DNA from: a bacterium
GTDB taxonomy: Bacteria > Sysuimicrobiota > Sysuimicrobiia > Sysuimicrobiales > Segetimicrobiaceae
Direction of reading: 5' to 3'
NCBI GenBank assembly: GCA_035945995.1
Contig: DASYZR010000044.1
Coordinates: 1-64,000 of the forward strand
Length of the DNA stretch: 64,000 nt
A program made the translations under genes and the position numbers. Of the stretch, positions 54,442 through 62,402 are shown piece by piece; within the stretch, counting starts at the first letter, position 1, and each line of letters starts with the position of its first letter. The notes below the pieces were generated by a model. The model did no database searches and was not told where the DNA came from. It worked only from the letters and a program-made list of their open reading frames with translations.

Positions 54442-55662
54442 CTACGCCGGCGCCGGAGCCTGCGCCGTCACGTCCTTGAGCGCGGCCTCGAACAGCTCGA
54501 TCGCGCGATCGACGTCCGCGCGCGTGGCGATCAGCGGCGGCACGAAGCGCACGGAGGTCGGCCGGACGTTGTTCACCAGCAGGCCGCGGGCCAGGCACGC
54601 CGCGACGACCTTCTCGGACGGCAGCGTCACCTCGGCCGCGACCATGAGCCCGCGGCCCCGGACCTCGGTGACGGCCGGCGTGCGCGCGGCCAGTTCGCTG
54701 AGCCGGCCCATCAGATACGCGCCGGTCTCCCGGGCGTTCTCCACCAACCGCTCCGCCTCGATCGTGTCGATCACGGCGAGCGCGGCGGCGCAGACCAGCG
54801 GATTGCCGCCGAACGTCGTGCCGTGCGTGCCCGGCTGCAGGACCTGCATGACCTCATCGCGCGCCACGACCGCGCCGATCGGGACTCCGCCGCCGAGGCC
54901 CTTCGCCAGCGCCAGGACATCGGGGGTCACCCCGGCGTGCTGGTAGGCGAACCACCGCCCCGTCCGCCCGAATCCGGTCTGGATCTCGTCGAGCACCAGC
55001 AACAGGCCGCGCTCATCGCACAGCCGGCGGAGCCCGCCGAGAAACGCATCGCTCGCCGGATGGATGCCGCCCTCGCCCTGCACCGGTTCTATCAGCACGG
55101 CGGCCGTCTTGGGCCCCACCGCCCGCGCCACGGCCCCGAGGTCGTTGAACGGCACCTCCACGAAGCCGGGCAGCATCGGCTCGAATCCCTCATGATACTT
55201 CGGATTCATCGTCGCCGCGAGCGCGCCCATCGTCCGGCCGTGGAAGCTGTGGCTCGCCACGATGATCTCGTAGACGTCGGCCCCCCGGCGCGCCCGGCCG
55301 GCCTTGCGGGCCAGCTTGATCGCGGTCTCCGCGGCCTCCGCGCCGCTGTTGCAGAAGAACACCCGGCCGTTCGCGATGCCGGTCACCGCCACCAGGCGCT
55401 CCGCGAGCCGCGCCTGCTCCGGGATCTGGAAGAGGTTGGAGACGTGCACGAGCCGGGCCGCCTGCTGCTGGATCGCCGCCACCTGGCGCGGATGCGCGTG
55501 CCCGAGCACGTCGACGGCGATCCCGGCGACGAAGTCCAGGTACTCCTTGCCCTCCAGGTCCCAGAGCCGCATCCCGCGGCCCTCCCGAAACGCCACGGGC
55601 GCCCGCCGGTAGTTCGGCGCCAGAACCCGGCCGCTCAACTCCACGATCTCGCGCGTCGTCAT
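54442..55662 (-). CDS. argD: Acetylornithine aminotransferase
   Basis: A 406-residue class III PLP aminotransferase that converts N-acetylglutamate semialdehyde to N-acetylornithine. Motifs: LWDLEGKEYLDFVAGIAVDV, NSGAEAAETAIKLARKAG, LVLDEIQTGFGRTGRWFAYQ with the cofactor-binding Asp, and the Schiff-base Lys254 in ALAKGLGGGVPIGAVVA. AGGAGGGG precedes the ATG. Placement between argB and argG in an arg operon supports ArgD over an ornithine or succinylornithine aminotransferase. Confidence 0.95.
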   Translation of the reverse strand: MTTREIVELSGRVLAPNYRRAPVAFREGRGMRLWDLEGKEYLDFVAGIAVDVLGHAHPRQVAAIQQQAARLVHVSNLFQIPEQARLAERLVAVTGIANGRVFFCNSGAEAAETAIKLARKAGRARRGADVYEIIVASHSFHGRTMGALAATMNPKYHEGFEPMLPGFVEVPFNDLGAVARAVGPKTAAVLIEPVQGEGGIHPASDAFLGGLRRLCDERGLLLVLDEIQTGFGRTGRWFAYQHAGVTPDVLALAKGLGGGVPIGAVVARDEVMQVLQPGTHGTTFGGNPLVCAAALAVIDTIEAERLVENARETGAYLMGRLSELAARTPAVTEVRGRGLMVAAEVTLPSEKVVAACLARGLLVNNVRPTSVRFVPPLIATRADVDRAIELFEAALKDVTAQAPAPA

Positions 55663-55698
55663 CTGCCCCTCCTGGAAAACCGCGTCCGGTCCCTGCGC

Positions 55699-56616
55699 CT
55701 ACGGCGTGAGCATCGTCCCGATCCCGCGCTCGGTGAACAGTTCCACCAGCAGGGCGTTCGGGACGGTTCCGTTGATGATGTGCGCGCTCGGCACGCCCCC
55801 GCGGATCGCGTCGAGGCACGCCGCGACCTTCGGAATCATCCCGCGGCTGATCGTGCCGTCGCGGATCATGGCCTCGGCGTCGGCCGCGCGCAGTTCCGAC
55901 ACCGGCGTGCGCGCGTCGCCGCCGCCCCGCCCCGCGAAGCCGGGGTCCCGATACACCCCGTCGACGTCGGTCAGCAGGATGAACTTGCTCGCGCCGACCG
56001 CGACCGCCAGCGCCCCGGCCGCGGTGTCGGCGTTCAGATTGTAGCTCGCCCCGTCCTCGCCGATGCCGATCGAGGCGATGATCGGAATGTACCCGTCGCG
56101 GCTCAGCGCGCGCACGAGTCCCGGGTCGACCGCCTCCACTTCGCCGACCTGGCCCAGGTCGACCTCGGCCCGGTACTTCCTCGCGAGCAGCATGCGCCCG
56201 TCTTTCCCGCTGAGCCCGACCGCGCGCCCGCCGGCCTGCGTGACAGCCGAGACCAACGACTTGTTGGCCCGGCCGGCCAGCACCATCTCCACGACGTCCA
56301 TCGTCTCGGCGTCGGTCACGCGGAGCCCCTGCACAAACGTGGACGGCTTGCCGAGCCGCTCGAGCATGCGCGTAATCTCCGGCCCCCCGCCGTGGACCAG
56401 CACCGGATCGATGCCGGCGCCCTTGAGCAGCACGAGATCGCCGGCCAGGGTGGCCCGGCCGTCCTGCCCCCGATGGGGGGCGACGTCGAGGACGCTCCCG
56501 CCGAACTTCACGACGACCGTCCTGCCCTTCCAGGCATTGACGTACCGGAGCCCCTGGGCGATCACGCTGCCCGCGAGGTCGGTCTCGCCCGTTGCCGCCG
56601 CCGGGATCCGGCTCAT
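55699..56616 (-). CDS. argB: Acetylglutamate kinase
   Basis: A 305-residue amino-acid kinase that phosphorylates N-acetylglutamate. VVVKFGGSVLD is the phosphate-binding start. LVHGGGPEITRMLERLGKPS with TFVQGLRVTD binds the substrate, and NADTAAGALAVAVGASKFIL followed by LTDVDGVYRD is the ATP-site signature. The N-terminal extension before KFGG includes a helix (SVIAQGLRYVNAWKG) similar to the one that lets arginine-sensitive NAGKs form hexamers, so feedback inhibition by arginine is possible (inference). 7 bp separate it from argJ. Confidence 0.96.
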   Translation of the reverse strand: MSRIPAAATGETDLAGSVIAQGLRYVNAWKGRTVVVKFGGSVLDVAPHRGQDGRATLAGDLVLLKGAGIDPVLVHGGGPEITRMLERLGKPSTFVQGLRVTDAETMDVVEMVLAGRANKSLVSAVTQAGGRAVGLSGKDGRMLLARKYRAEVDLGQVGEVEAVDPGLVRALSRDGYIPIIASIGIGEDGASYNLNADTAAGALAVAVGASKFILLTDVDGVYRDPGFAGRGGGDARTPVSELRAADAEAMIRDGTISRGMIPKVAACLDAIRGGVPSAHIINGTVPNALLVELFTERGIGTMLTP

Positions 56617-56623
56617 CGCGTCC

Positions 56624-57841
56624 TCACGTCAGGTAGTGGGCGTTCTCTTTCACATACTCTTCGGTCAGGTCGCTCGTCCACATCGTCGCCTCGGCCTTGC
56701 CGAGCCCGAGATCGACCACGACCGCGACGGTGTCGCCGGCCATGTAGCGGACGAGTTCCTCCAGACCTTCCGGTTCGCCCGCCGGGCCGCCGCGGTCGGC
56801 GACGAGCACCGGGCCGATGCGCACCGACATCCGCTCCGGCTGGACCTCCGCGCCGGAGGCGCCCACCGCGACGAAGATCCGGCCCCAGTTCGGCGACCGG
56901 CCGTAGATCGCGGTCTTGACGAGCGGTGAGAGCGCGACCGCCCGCGCCGCCCGGTACGCATCGTCCTCGCTCTGCGCGCCGCGGACCGTGACCTCGATCA
57001 ACTTGGTTCCGCCCTCGGCGTCCCGCGGGATCATGCGCGCGAGGTTCGTGGCGCACGCCGCGAGCGCCGCCTCGAAGGCATCGAGCGCCTCGCCGGGTTC
57101 GGTGATCTCGGGCGCCCCGGCCTCGCCGTTGGCCAGCATGAGGATCGTATCGTTCGTGCTCTGGTCCCCGTCGATCGTGATCCGATTATACGAGACGTCG
57201 GCGGCCCGGCGCAGCGCCGCGTGGAGCAGCGGGAGCGCCACCGCGGCGTCGGTGGTCAGCACGGTGAGCGTCGTGGCCATCTGCGGGTGGATCATCGCGG
57301 CGCCCTTCGTCATGCCGCCCACGGTCACCACCTGCCCGTGGATGGGCACCTGGACCGCCGCCGTCTTCGGCACCGTGTCGGTCGTCATGATCGCCTCCGC
57401 GGCGGCGGCGCCGTCCGGGCCGAGCAGGCGCACGGCCTCCGGGATGCCGTGGCGCACCGCGTCCATCGGAAGCGGCCGGCCGATCACGCCCGTGCTGCAC
57501 ACGTACGCCAGGTCCTCGGCGATGCCGAGCCCCTGGGCCGTGAGGAGCCCCATCTCCCGGGCGTCCCGCATCCCCTGCTCTCCGGTGCAGGCGTTGGCGT
57601 TGCCGCTGTTGAGCACCACGGCCTGGCCGCGCCCCGTCCGGATGCGCTCGATGTCGAGGAGGACCGGCGCCGCCTTGACCTTGTTGGACGTGAAGACGCC
57701 GGCCGCCCCGGCCGGGACGCGGGAGAACACGAGCGCGAGGTCCTTCTTCTGCGGCTTGATCCCGCAGTGCACGCCGGCCGCGACGAAGCCCTGCGCGGAC
57801 GTCACGCCGCCCTGGATCAACCGCGACACCCCCTCCGCCAT
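56624..57841 (-). CDS. argJ: Bifunctional ornithine acetyltransferase/N-acetylglutamate synthase
   Basis: A 405-residue ArgJ that recycles the acetyl group from N-acetylornithine to glutamate. The precursor self-cleaves; the nucleophile is Thr190 in KGAAMIHPQMATTLTVL (cleavage after Ala189), and the oxyanion residues Thr117-Gly118 are in CSTGVIGRPLPMD. The C-terminus TEEYVKENAHYLT is fully conserved. GGAGGAGG precedes the ATG at 57841; the open frame extends 84 bp further but is not homologous. Whether it is mono- or bifunctional cannot be told, but no argA/argE is nearby, consistent with the cyclic pathway. Confidence 0.96.
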   Translation of the reverse strand: MAEGVSRLIQGGVTSAQGFVAAGVHCGIKPQKKDLALVFSRVPAGAAGVFTSNKVKAAPVLLDIERIRTGRGQAVVLNSGNANACTGEQGMRDAREMGLLTAQGLGIAEDLAYVCSTGVIGRPLPMDAVRHGIPEAVRLLGPDGAAAAEAIMTTDTVPKTAAVQVPIHGQVVTVGGMTKGAAMIHPQMATTLTVLTTDAAVALPLLHAALRRAADVSYNRITIDGDQSTNDTILMLANGEAGAPEITEPGEALDAFEAALAACATNLARMIPRDAEGGTKLIEVTVRGAQSEDDAYRAARAVALSPLVKTAIYGRSPNWGRIFVAVGASGAEVQPERMSVRIGPVLVADRGGPAGEPEGLEELVRYMAGDTVAVVVDLGLGKAEATMWTSDLTEEYVKENAHYLT

Positions 57842-57873
57842 GCCGCCTCCTCCCCTTCCCCCGCCGCGATCCG

Positions 57874-58920
57874 CTACGGGTACACGCCGGGCGTCCGGAG
57901 CCCCGTATCCTCCGGCAGTCCGCACATGACGTTCAGGTTCTGGACCGCCTGGCCGGCCGCGCCCTTCCCCAGGTTGTCGATCGCGGCCATCGCCACGAGC
58001 GTGTCGGTGCGGGCGTCGACGCGCACCGCGACATCGCAGAAGTTGCTGCCGAGGGTCGCCTTGGTCTGGGGCAGGGCGCCGTCCGGCAGCACCCGCACGA
58101 ACGGCTCACCCGCGTAGGCGTCGCGCAGCCGCGCCTGGACCGCGGCCCCATCCACCGGACGCGCGAGCCGCGCGTACGCGGTCACGAGAATTCCGCGGGT
58201 CATCGGGGCGAGGTGCGGAACGAAGGTCACGGCAACCGGGCCGCCCGCCTGGGTCGAGAGCTCCTGTTCGATCTCCGCGGTGTGATTGTGCGTGGCCACC
58301 GAGTACGGGCGCAGATCCTCGTTCGTCTCCGAGTACCCGTAGCCGCCCGCGGCTCCGCCCCGGCCGGCGCCCGAGACGCCGGAGACCGCGTTGATCACGA
58401 TGCCGTCCCGGGCGATCAGGCCCGGCTTGAGAAACGGCGCCAGCGCGAGCAGCGCCGCCGCCGGGTAGCATCCCGGGTCGGCGACGAGGCGCGCCGCCGG
58501 AATCTCGCCGCGGTGCAGCTCGGTCAGCCCGTATACCGCCTCGGCCAGATACCGGGGAGCCCGGTGCTCGAATTTGTACCATACCGGATACTCGGCGGGG
58601 TCGCGCAGGCGGAAGTCGGCGGCCACGTCGATCACCCGCACACCGCGCTCGAGCAGCTCCGGCACCTGCGCCATGGCCTTCCCGCTCGGAAGCGACACGA
58701 TCACCACGTCCGAGTCGGGCGCGATCGCGGCCGCGTTCGCCTCCTCGGTGACGAGATCCACGAAGCCGCGCAGGTTGGGGTAGAGGTCGGAGAAGGGCCG
58801 GCCCTTGTGGGTCTCGGCCGTCAGGTGCGTCAGACGGACGTCGGGATGGGTGGCGAGCAGGCGCACCGCCTCCGCCCCGCCGTAGCCCGATGCTCCGATC
58901 ACACTGACCCGGACCGCCAT
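57874..58920 (-). CDS. argC: N-acetyl-gamma-glutamyl-phosphate reductase
   Basis: The 348-residue NADPH-dependent reductase is first in the arginine operon. The Rossmann start VSVIGASGYGGAEAVRLLAT, the catalytic Cys151 in [18 protein letters not shown], and the SGVSGAGRGG and PHLAPMTRGILVTAYARL segments are typical. The start ATG 58920 is chosen because an upstream in-frame ATG (58956) lies inside the -10 box and would not be transcribed. GAAGGA precedes it at about 11 nt. Regulated by ArgR through the operator at 58964. Confidence 0.96.
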   Translation of the reverse strand: MAVRVSVIGASGYGGAEAVRLLATHPDVRLTHLTAETHKGRPFSDLYPNLRGFVDLVTEEANAAAIAPDSDVVIVSLPSGKAMAQVPELLERGVRVIDVAADFRLRDPAEYPVWYKFEHRAPRYLAEAVYGLTELHRGEIPAARLVADPGCYPAAALLALAPFLKPGLIARDGIVINAVSGVSGAGRGGAAGGYGYSETNEDLRPYSVATHNHTAEIEQELSTQAGGPVAVTFVPHLAPMTRGILVTAYARLARPVDGAAVQARLRDAYAGEPFVRVLPDGALPQTKATLGSNFCDVAVRVDARTDTLVAMAAIDNLGKGAAGQAVQNLNVMCGLPEDTGLRTPGVYP

Positions 58921-58951
58921 CCGCGCCCCCGATCCTTCAAACGATAGCATA

Positions 58952-58980
58952 ATCATACAGACTTATGAATAAAGTTGCAA
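58952..58980 (-). promoter_or_regulatory. Sigma-70-type promoter of argCJBDGHR
   Basis: On the minus strand TTGCAA (58975-58980) and TATGAT (58952-58957) are separated by exactly 17 bp, 32 bp upstream of the argC start codon. This is the best two-box promoter in the window. Confidence 0.8.
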
Positions 58981-58981
58981 G
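58964..58981 (+). promoter_or_regulatory. ARG box (ArgR operator) overlapping the argC promoter
   Basis: The plus strand reads TATGAATAAAGTTGCAAG, matching the Bacillus ARG-box consensus CATGAATAAAAATKCAAK at 15 of 18 positions. It covers the -35 box and spacer, so ArgR binding with arginine would block RNA polymerase. Confidence 0.75.
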
Positions 58982-59016
58982 CCCGAATCCAGGGAACGCC
59001 GGACGGATCGGACGGA

Positions 59017-59736
59017 CTAGCGGGGCGCCGCGTCGATGCCGAGGTAGGCCGTCCGCACCTGCGTGTTGTTGGCCAGCTCGACGGCGGTGCCGTGCATCAC
59101 CACCCGGCCGCTCTCGAACACGTAGGCGCGCTGCACCAGGGTCAGCGCGCGGGCCGCGTTCTGTTCGACCAGGAGCATCGCCATGCCCATGGCATGGATC
59201 TTCTGGATCGCGTCGAAGGCGGCATCGGTCACGACCGGCGCGAGCCCCAGCGACGGCTCGTCGAGCATAAGGAGCCGCGGCTGCAGCATGAGCCCGCGGC
59301 CGACGGCCAGCATCTGCTGTTCGCCCCCGCTCATCGTGCCGGCCACCTGCCGCCGGCGCTCGGCCAGCACCGGAAAGATGCCGAAGACCTGGTCCAGGGT
59401 CCGACGGCGCGCACGCCTGGCCCGCGGGATGTAGGCGCCGATCTCCAAGTTCTCCTGCACGGTCATCTCGGGGAACACCTGGCGGCCTTCGGGCACGTGG
59501 GCGATCCCCAGCTCGGCGACCCGGTACGGAGGCAGGTCTGCGATGTTCGTGCCGTCAAACGTGATTGTCCCGGTGCGAAGACGCAGCAACCCGGAGATCG
59601 CGCGCAGCGTGGTGCTCTTGCCGGCCCCGTTGGCGCCCAGCAGGCCGACGGCCTCTCCCTCGCCGACGGTGATGTTCACGTCGGTCACGGCGGTGACGGC
59701 CCCGTAGGCCGCGCTCACGCCGGCGAGCGCTAGCAC
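59017..59736 (-). CDS. livF: Branched-chain amino-acid ABC transporter ATPase LivF (system 2)
   Basis: A 239-residue LivF-type ATPase. Walker A GANGAGKSTTLRAISGLL, the LivF-typical ELGIAHVPEGRQVFPEMTVQ with ENLEIGAY, signature MSGGEQQMLAVGRGLM and Walker B LLMLDEPSLGLAP. It is the last gene of the second Liv operon, 33 bp after livG. It differs clearly from the system 1 LivF, so the two systems are not a recent duplication. The argC promoter region lies about 30 bp downstream. Confidence 0.94.
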   Translation of the reverse strand: MLALAGVSAAYGAVTAVTDVNITVGEGEAVGLLGANGAGKSTTLRAISGLLRLRTGTITFDGTNIADLPPYRVAELGIAHVPEGRQVFPEMTVQENLEIGAYIPRARRARRRTLDQVFGIFPVLAERRRQVAGTMSGGEQQMLAVGRGLMLQPRLLMLDEPSLGLAPVVTDAAFDAIQKIHAMGMAMLLVEQNAARALTLVQRAYVFESGRVVMHGTAVELANNTQVRTAYLGIDAAPR

Positions 59737-59769
59737 CGCCGGCCTCCGGGAGCGGCCGCACTATCGGGC

Positions 59770-60498
59770 TCACACATGCACGTAGCTGCTCCCCAGGTAG
59801 GCCCGGATGACCTCGGGGTCCCGCGCGATGTCGGCCGGACCTCCCTCCGCGATCTTCCGTCCGTGGTCCAGCACCACGATGTGCCGCGCCACGGCCATGA
59901 TGGCGCGCATCACGTGCTCCACGATCACAATGGTCAGACCGCGCCGGGACAGTTGCTCCACGAGCGCGACGGCCTGATCGATCTCCGTCGGGTTCAGCCC
60001 GGCCATGACCTCGTCGAGCAGCAGCAGGCGCGGTTCGGTCACGAGCGCCCGGGCCAGCTCGAGCCGCCGCTGGTCGATGGCGGTGAGATCGCACGCCAGG
60101 ACCCCCTCCTTGGCCGACAACCCCACGAAGTCGATGGCATCGCGGGCCCGCCGGCGCGCGACGTGCACCCTCTTGTGGCGCAGGAACGCCCCGGTCATCA
60201 CGTTTGCCAGCACCGTCATTTTGCCGAAGGGCCGAACCACCTGGAAGGTGCGGGCCACCCCGTGCGCACACACGTCGTACGGGCGCAGGCCGGCGAGTTC
60301 CCGGCCGAACGCCAGGATCGAGCCCGCATCAGGACGATAATACCCGGTGATCAGGTTGAAACTGGTGGTCTTGCCCGCCCCGTTGGGTCCGATCAGGGCC
60401 ACCGTGTGCCCTTCCGGCACCGAAAAGGACAGGTCCTGAACAGCCCGCAGCCCGCCGAATCGCTTGCTGAGACCGCGAACGACCAGGGACTCACCCAT
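59770..60498 (-). CDS. livG: Branched-chain amino-acid ABC transporter ATPase LivG (system 2)
   Basis: A 242-residue LivG-type ATPase, separate from its permease unlike in system 1. Walker A GPNGAGKTTSFNLITGYY, HGVARTFQVVRPFGKMTVLA with NVMTGAF, and Walker B LLLLDEVMAGLNPTE are present. The usual LSGGQ signature is replaced by LTAIDQRRLELARAL, a variation common in LivG relatives. The start ATG at 60498 overlaps the end of livM by 8 bp. The open frame continues to 60579 but would then sit wholly within livM. Confidence 0.92.
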   Translation of the reverse strand: MGESLVVRGLSKRFGGLRAVQDLSFSVPEGHTVALIGPNGAGKTTSFNLITGYYRPDAGSILAFGRELAGLRPYDVCAHGVARTFQVVRPFGKMTVLANVMTGAFLRHKRVHVARRRARDAIDFVGLSAKEGVLACDLTAIDQRRLELARALVTEPRLLLLDEVMAGLNPTEIDQAVALVEQLSRRGLTIVIVEHVMRAIMAVARHIVVLDHGRKIAEGGPADIARDPEVIRAYLGSSYVHV

Positions 60499-61447
60499 TG
60501 AGCGGCGCGCCCTTTCGCTCGCCGGCCGCCCCGCCCGGCGCGGCGTTCGTGACGGTTCGGACCACCCGATCGTAGACATCCGTCAGCACTCCGAGCAGGC
60601 CCGTCGGCCGCCACAGGATGACGGCCATCAGGATGACCGCGTAGAGGGTCAGCTGCACGCCGCCGCGCGCGCCGCCGAGCCAGCTCTGCATCAGCGCGGA
60701 GGTCGGCTCGAGCAGCGCCGTGCCGATAACGGGACCCCACAACGTGCCGATCCCGCCGACGATCGACACGAGCGCCGCCTCCACGGACACGTTGAAGCTG
60801 AAGGCCGTGTTGGGATCGATAAAGTAGATGTACTGGACGTAGAACGTCCCGGCGAGCCCGGTGAGGAACGCGCTGATCAGGTAGATGTCCCGCTTGATCC
60901 GCGGGACGTTGACGCCCACGGCTTCGGCCGCGTCCTGGTCCTCGCCGACCGCGACCAGGTAGTATCCCATCCAAGAGCGCTCGATCCAGTAGGTGACGGC
61001 GAGCCCGAGTGCCAGCAGGCCGAGGGCGATGTAATAGTATGCCGCCTTGGCATCGAACTGCATCATCCACGGCGAGTTGCCCTGGTTCGGGATCGTGGTG
61101 CCTTCCGCGCCCCACGCGAAGTTGCGGAACTTCAGAAACAGGAGCATCAAGGTCTGCGCCGTCCCGATCGTGGCGATGGCAAAGTAGGGCCCGCGCAGGC
61201 GAAAGCACAGCGCTCCGATCGGCAGACTGGCGAGCATCGCCACGACGCCGCCGGCGGCGATGCCGATCCACGGCGATACGCCGAAGCGAATGAGCACGAT
61301 CGTCGAGGTGTAGGCGCCGAGGCCGAAATACGCGGCGTGGCCCAGGGACAGCTGTTTGGCGTACCCCCCCAGCAGGTTCCACGCCACCCCGATGAACGCG
61401 AAGAGCAGCACTCTGATGAAGATGTCGATGGCGAAGGGATCGGCCAC
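60491..61447 (-). CDS. livM: Branched-chain amino-acid ABC transporter permease LivM (system 2)
   Basis: A 318-residue permease from a GTG at 61447. It has AWNLLGGYAKQLSLGHAAYF and GLGAYTSTIVLIRFGV, the LivM hallmark, the coupling segment LVAVGEDQDAAEAVGVNVPR, and SVEAALVSIVGGIGTLWGPV. Reading upstream in frame adds 26 codons that look like a first membrane helix of the family (RSWRVIGLAAAALSLILLPR) but contain no ATG, GTG or TTG. An ATA at 61525 overlaps the livH stop (ATAG). The true start may therefore be non-standard. It overlaps livG by 8 bp. Confidence 0.88.
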   Translation of the reverse strand: MADPFAIDIFIRVLLFAFIGVAWNLLGGYAKQLSLGHAAYFGLGAYTSTIVLIRFGVSPWIGIAAGGVVAMLASLPIGALCFRLRGPYFAIATIGTAQTLMLLFLKFRNFAWGAEGTTIPNQGNSPWMMQFDAKAAYYYIALGLLALGLAVTYWIERSWMGYYLVAVGEDQDAAEAVGVNVPRIKRDIYLISAFLTGLAGTFYVQYIYFIDPNTAFSFNVSVEAALVSIVGGIGTLWGPVIGTALLEPTSALMQSWLGGARGGVQLTLYAVILMAVILWRPTGLLGVLTDVYDRVVRTVTNAAPGGAAGERKGAPLNG

Positions 61448-61521
61448 GATTCGCGGCAGCAGGATGAGACTCAGCGCCGCCGCCGCGAGTCCGATGACGC
61501 GCCAAGAACGCCGCCCGCGTT

Positions 61522-62391
61522 CTATCGGATCCGCCCCCCGAACAGTCCGCTCGGCCTGACCGTCAGCGTCAACAGCAGGACGGCGAATACCACGATCAGC
61601 CCGGAGTCCGCCCCGATGAACTGGATGCCCAGCGACTCGGCCATCCCCATCATCAGGCCCGCGATGAGGGCGCCCGTCACGTTGCCCAGCGTCCCGAGGA
61701 CGACGGCCACGAACGCCATGAGCACAAACACCTGGCCGACCGTCGGGTAGACGGCATAGAACGGCAACAGGAGCGAGCCGGCGGCGCCGGCGAGCGCGAG
61801 CGCGAGCCCCACGGCGACGCCGAAGACCTGATCGGGGTTGACGCCCATCAGCATCGCCACGTCCCGGTTCTGCGCCGCCGCCCGCATCGCTTTGCCGAGG
61901 TCGGTGGCGCGCAGGAACACCTCCAGCGCCGCACTGAGCAGCATCGCGAGCACGAACGCCGTGAGCCGCGCCACCCCGACGTACAGCGGCCCGATGCGGA
62001 TGGCCGACTCCGTGTAGCTCGTGTGCACCGTCCGGTAGTCGGCCGTGAACAACAGGAGCGCCAGGTTCATGAGCAGCAGCGAGAGCGCAAACGTCAGGAA
62101 GATCTGGGGCATGTCGCCGAGGCCGAGCACGCGCCGGATCAGCGTTCGCTGCAGCAGCACGCCGGCGACGAACAGCACCGGCATGGACACGAGCAGCGAC
62201 GCGAGGGGGTCCACGGCGAAGCGGACGGCGAGCCAGTAGCTGATGTACATGCCGATCATCACGAACTCGCCGTGGGCGAAGTTGACGATCTTCACCACGC
62301 CGAAGATCAGCGTGACCCCGATGCTCACGAGCGCGTAAATGCCGCCGATGAGCAGGCCGTTCACCAGGGCCTGAGCGACGACCGCCGTCAT
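61522..62391 (-). CDS. livH: Branched-chain amino-acid ABC transporter permease LivH (system 2)
   Basis: A 289-residue permease with the LivH start VNGLLIGGIYALVSIGVTLI followed by FGVVKIVNFAHGEFVMIGMY. The coupling segment is ATDLGKAMRAAAQNRDVAML with MGVNPDQV, and the C-terminus is VRPSGLFGGRIR. The ATG at 62391 is 11 bp after the end of the binding-protein gene. A longer open frame (to 63273) is antisense-like shadow within that gene. Confidence 0.94.
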   Translation of the reverse strand: MTAVVAQALVNGLLIGGIYALVSIGVTLIFGVVKIVNFAHGEFVMIGMYISYWLAVRFAVDPLASLLVSMPVLFVAGVLLQRTLIRRVLGLGDMPQIFLTFALSLLLMNLALLLFTADYRTVHTSYTESAIRIGPLYVGVARLTAFVLAMLLSAALEVFLRATDLGKAMRAAAQNRDVAMLMGVNPDQVFGVAVGLALALAGAAGSLLLPFYAVYPTVGQVFVLMAFVAVVLGTLGNVTGALIAGLMMGMAESLGIQFIGADSGLIVVFAVLLLTLTVRPSGLFGGRIR

Positions 62392-62402
62392 GCGCCGGGC
62401 GG

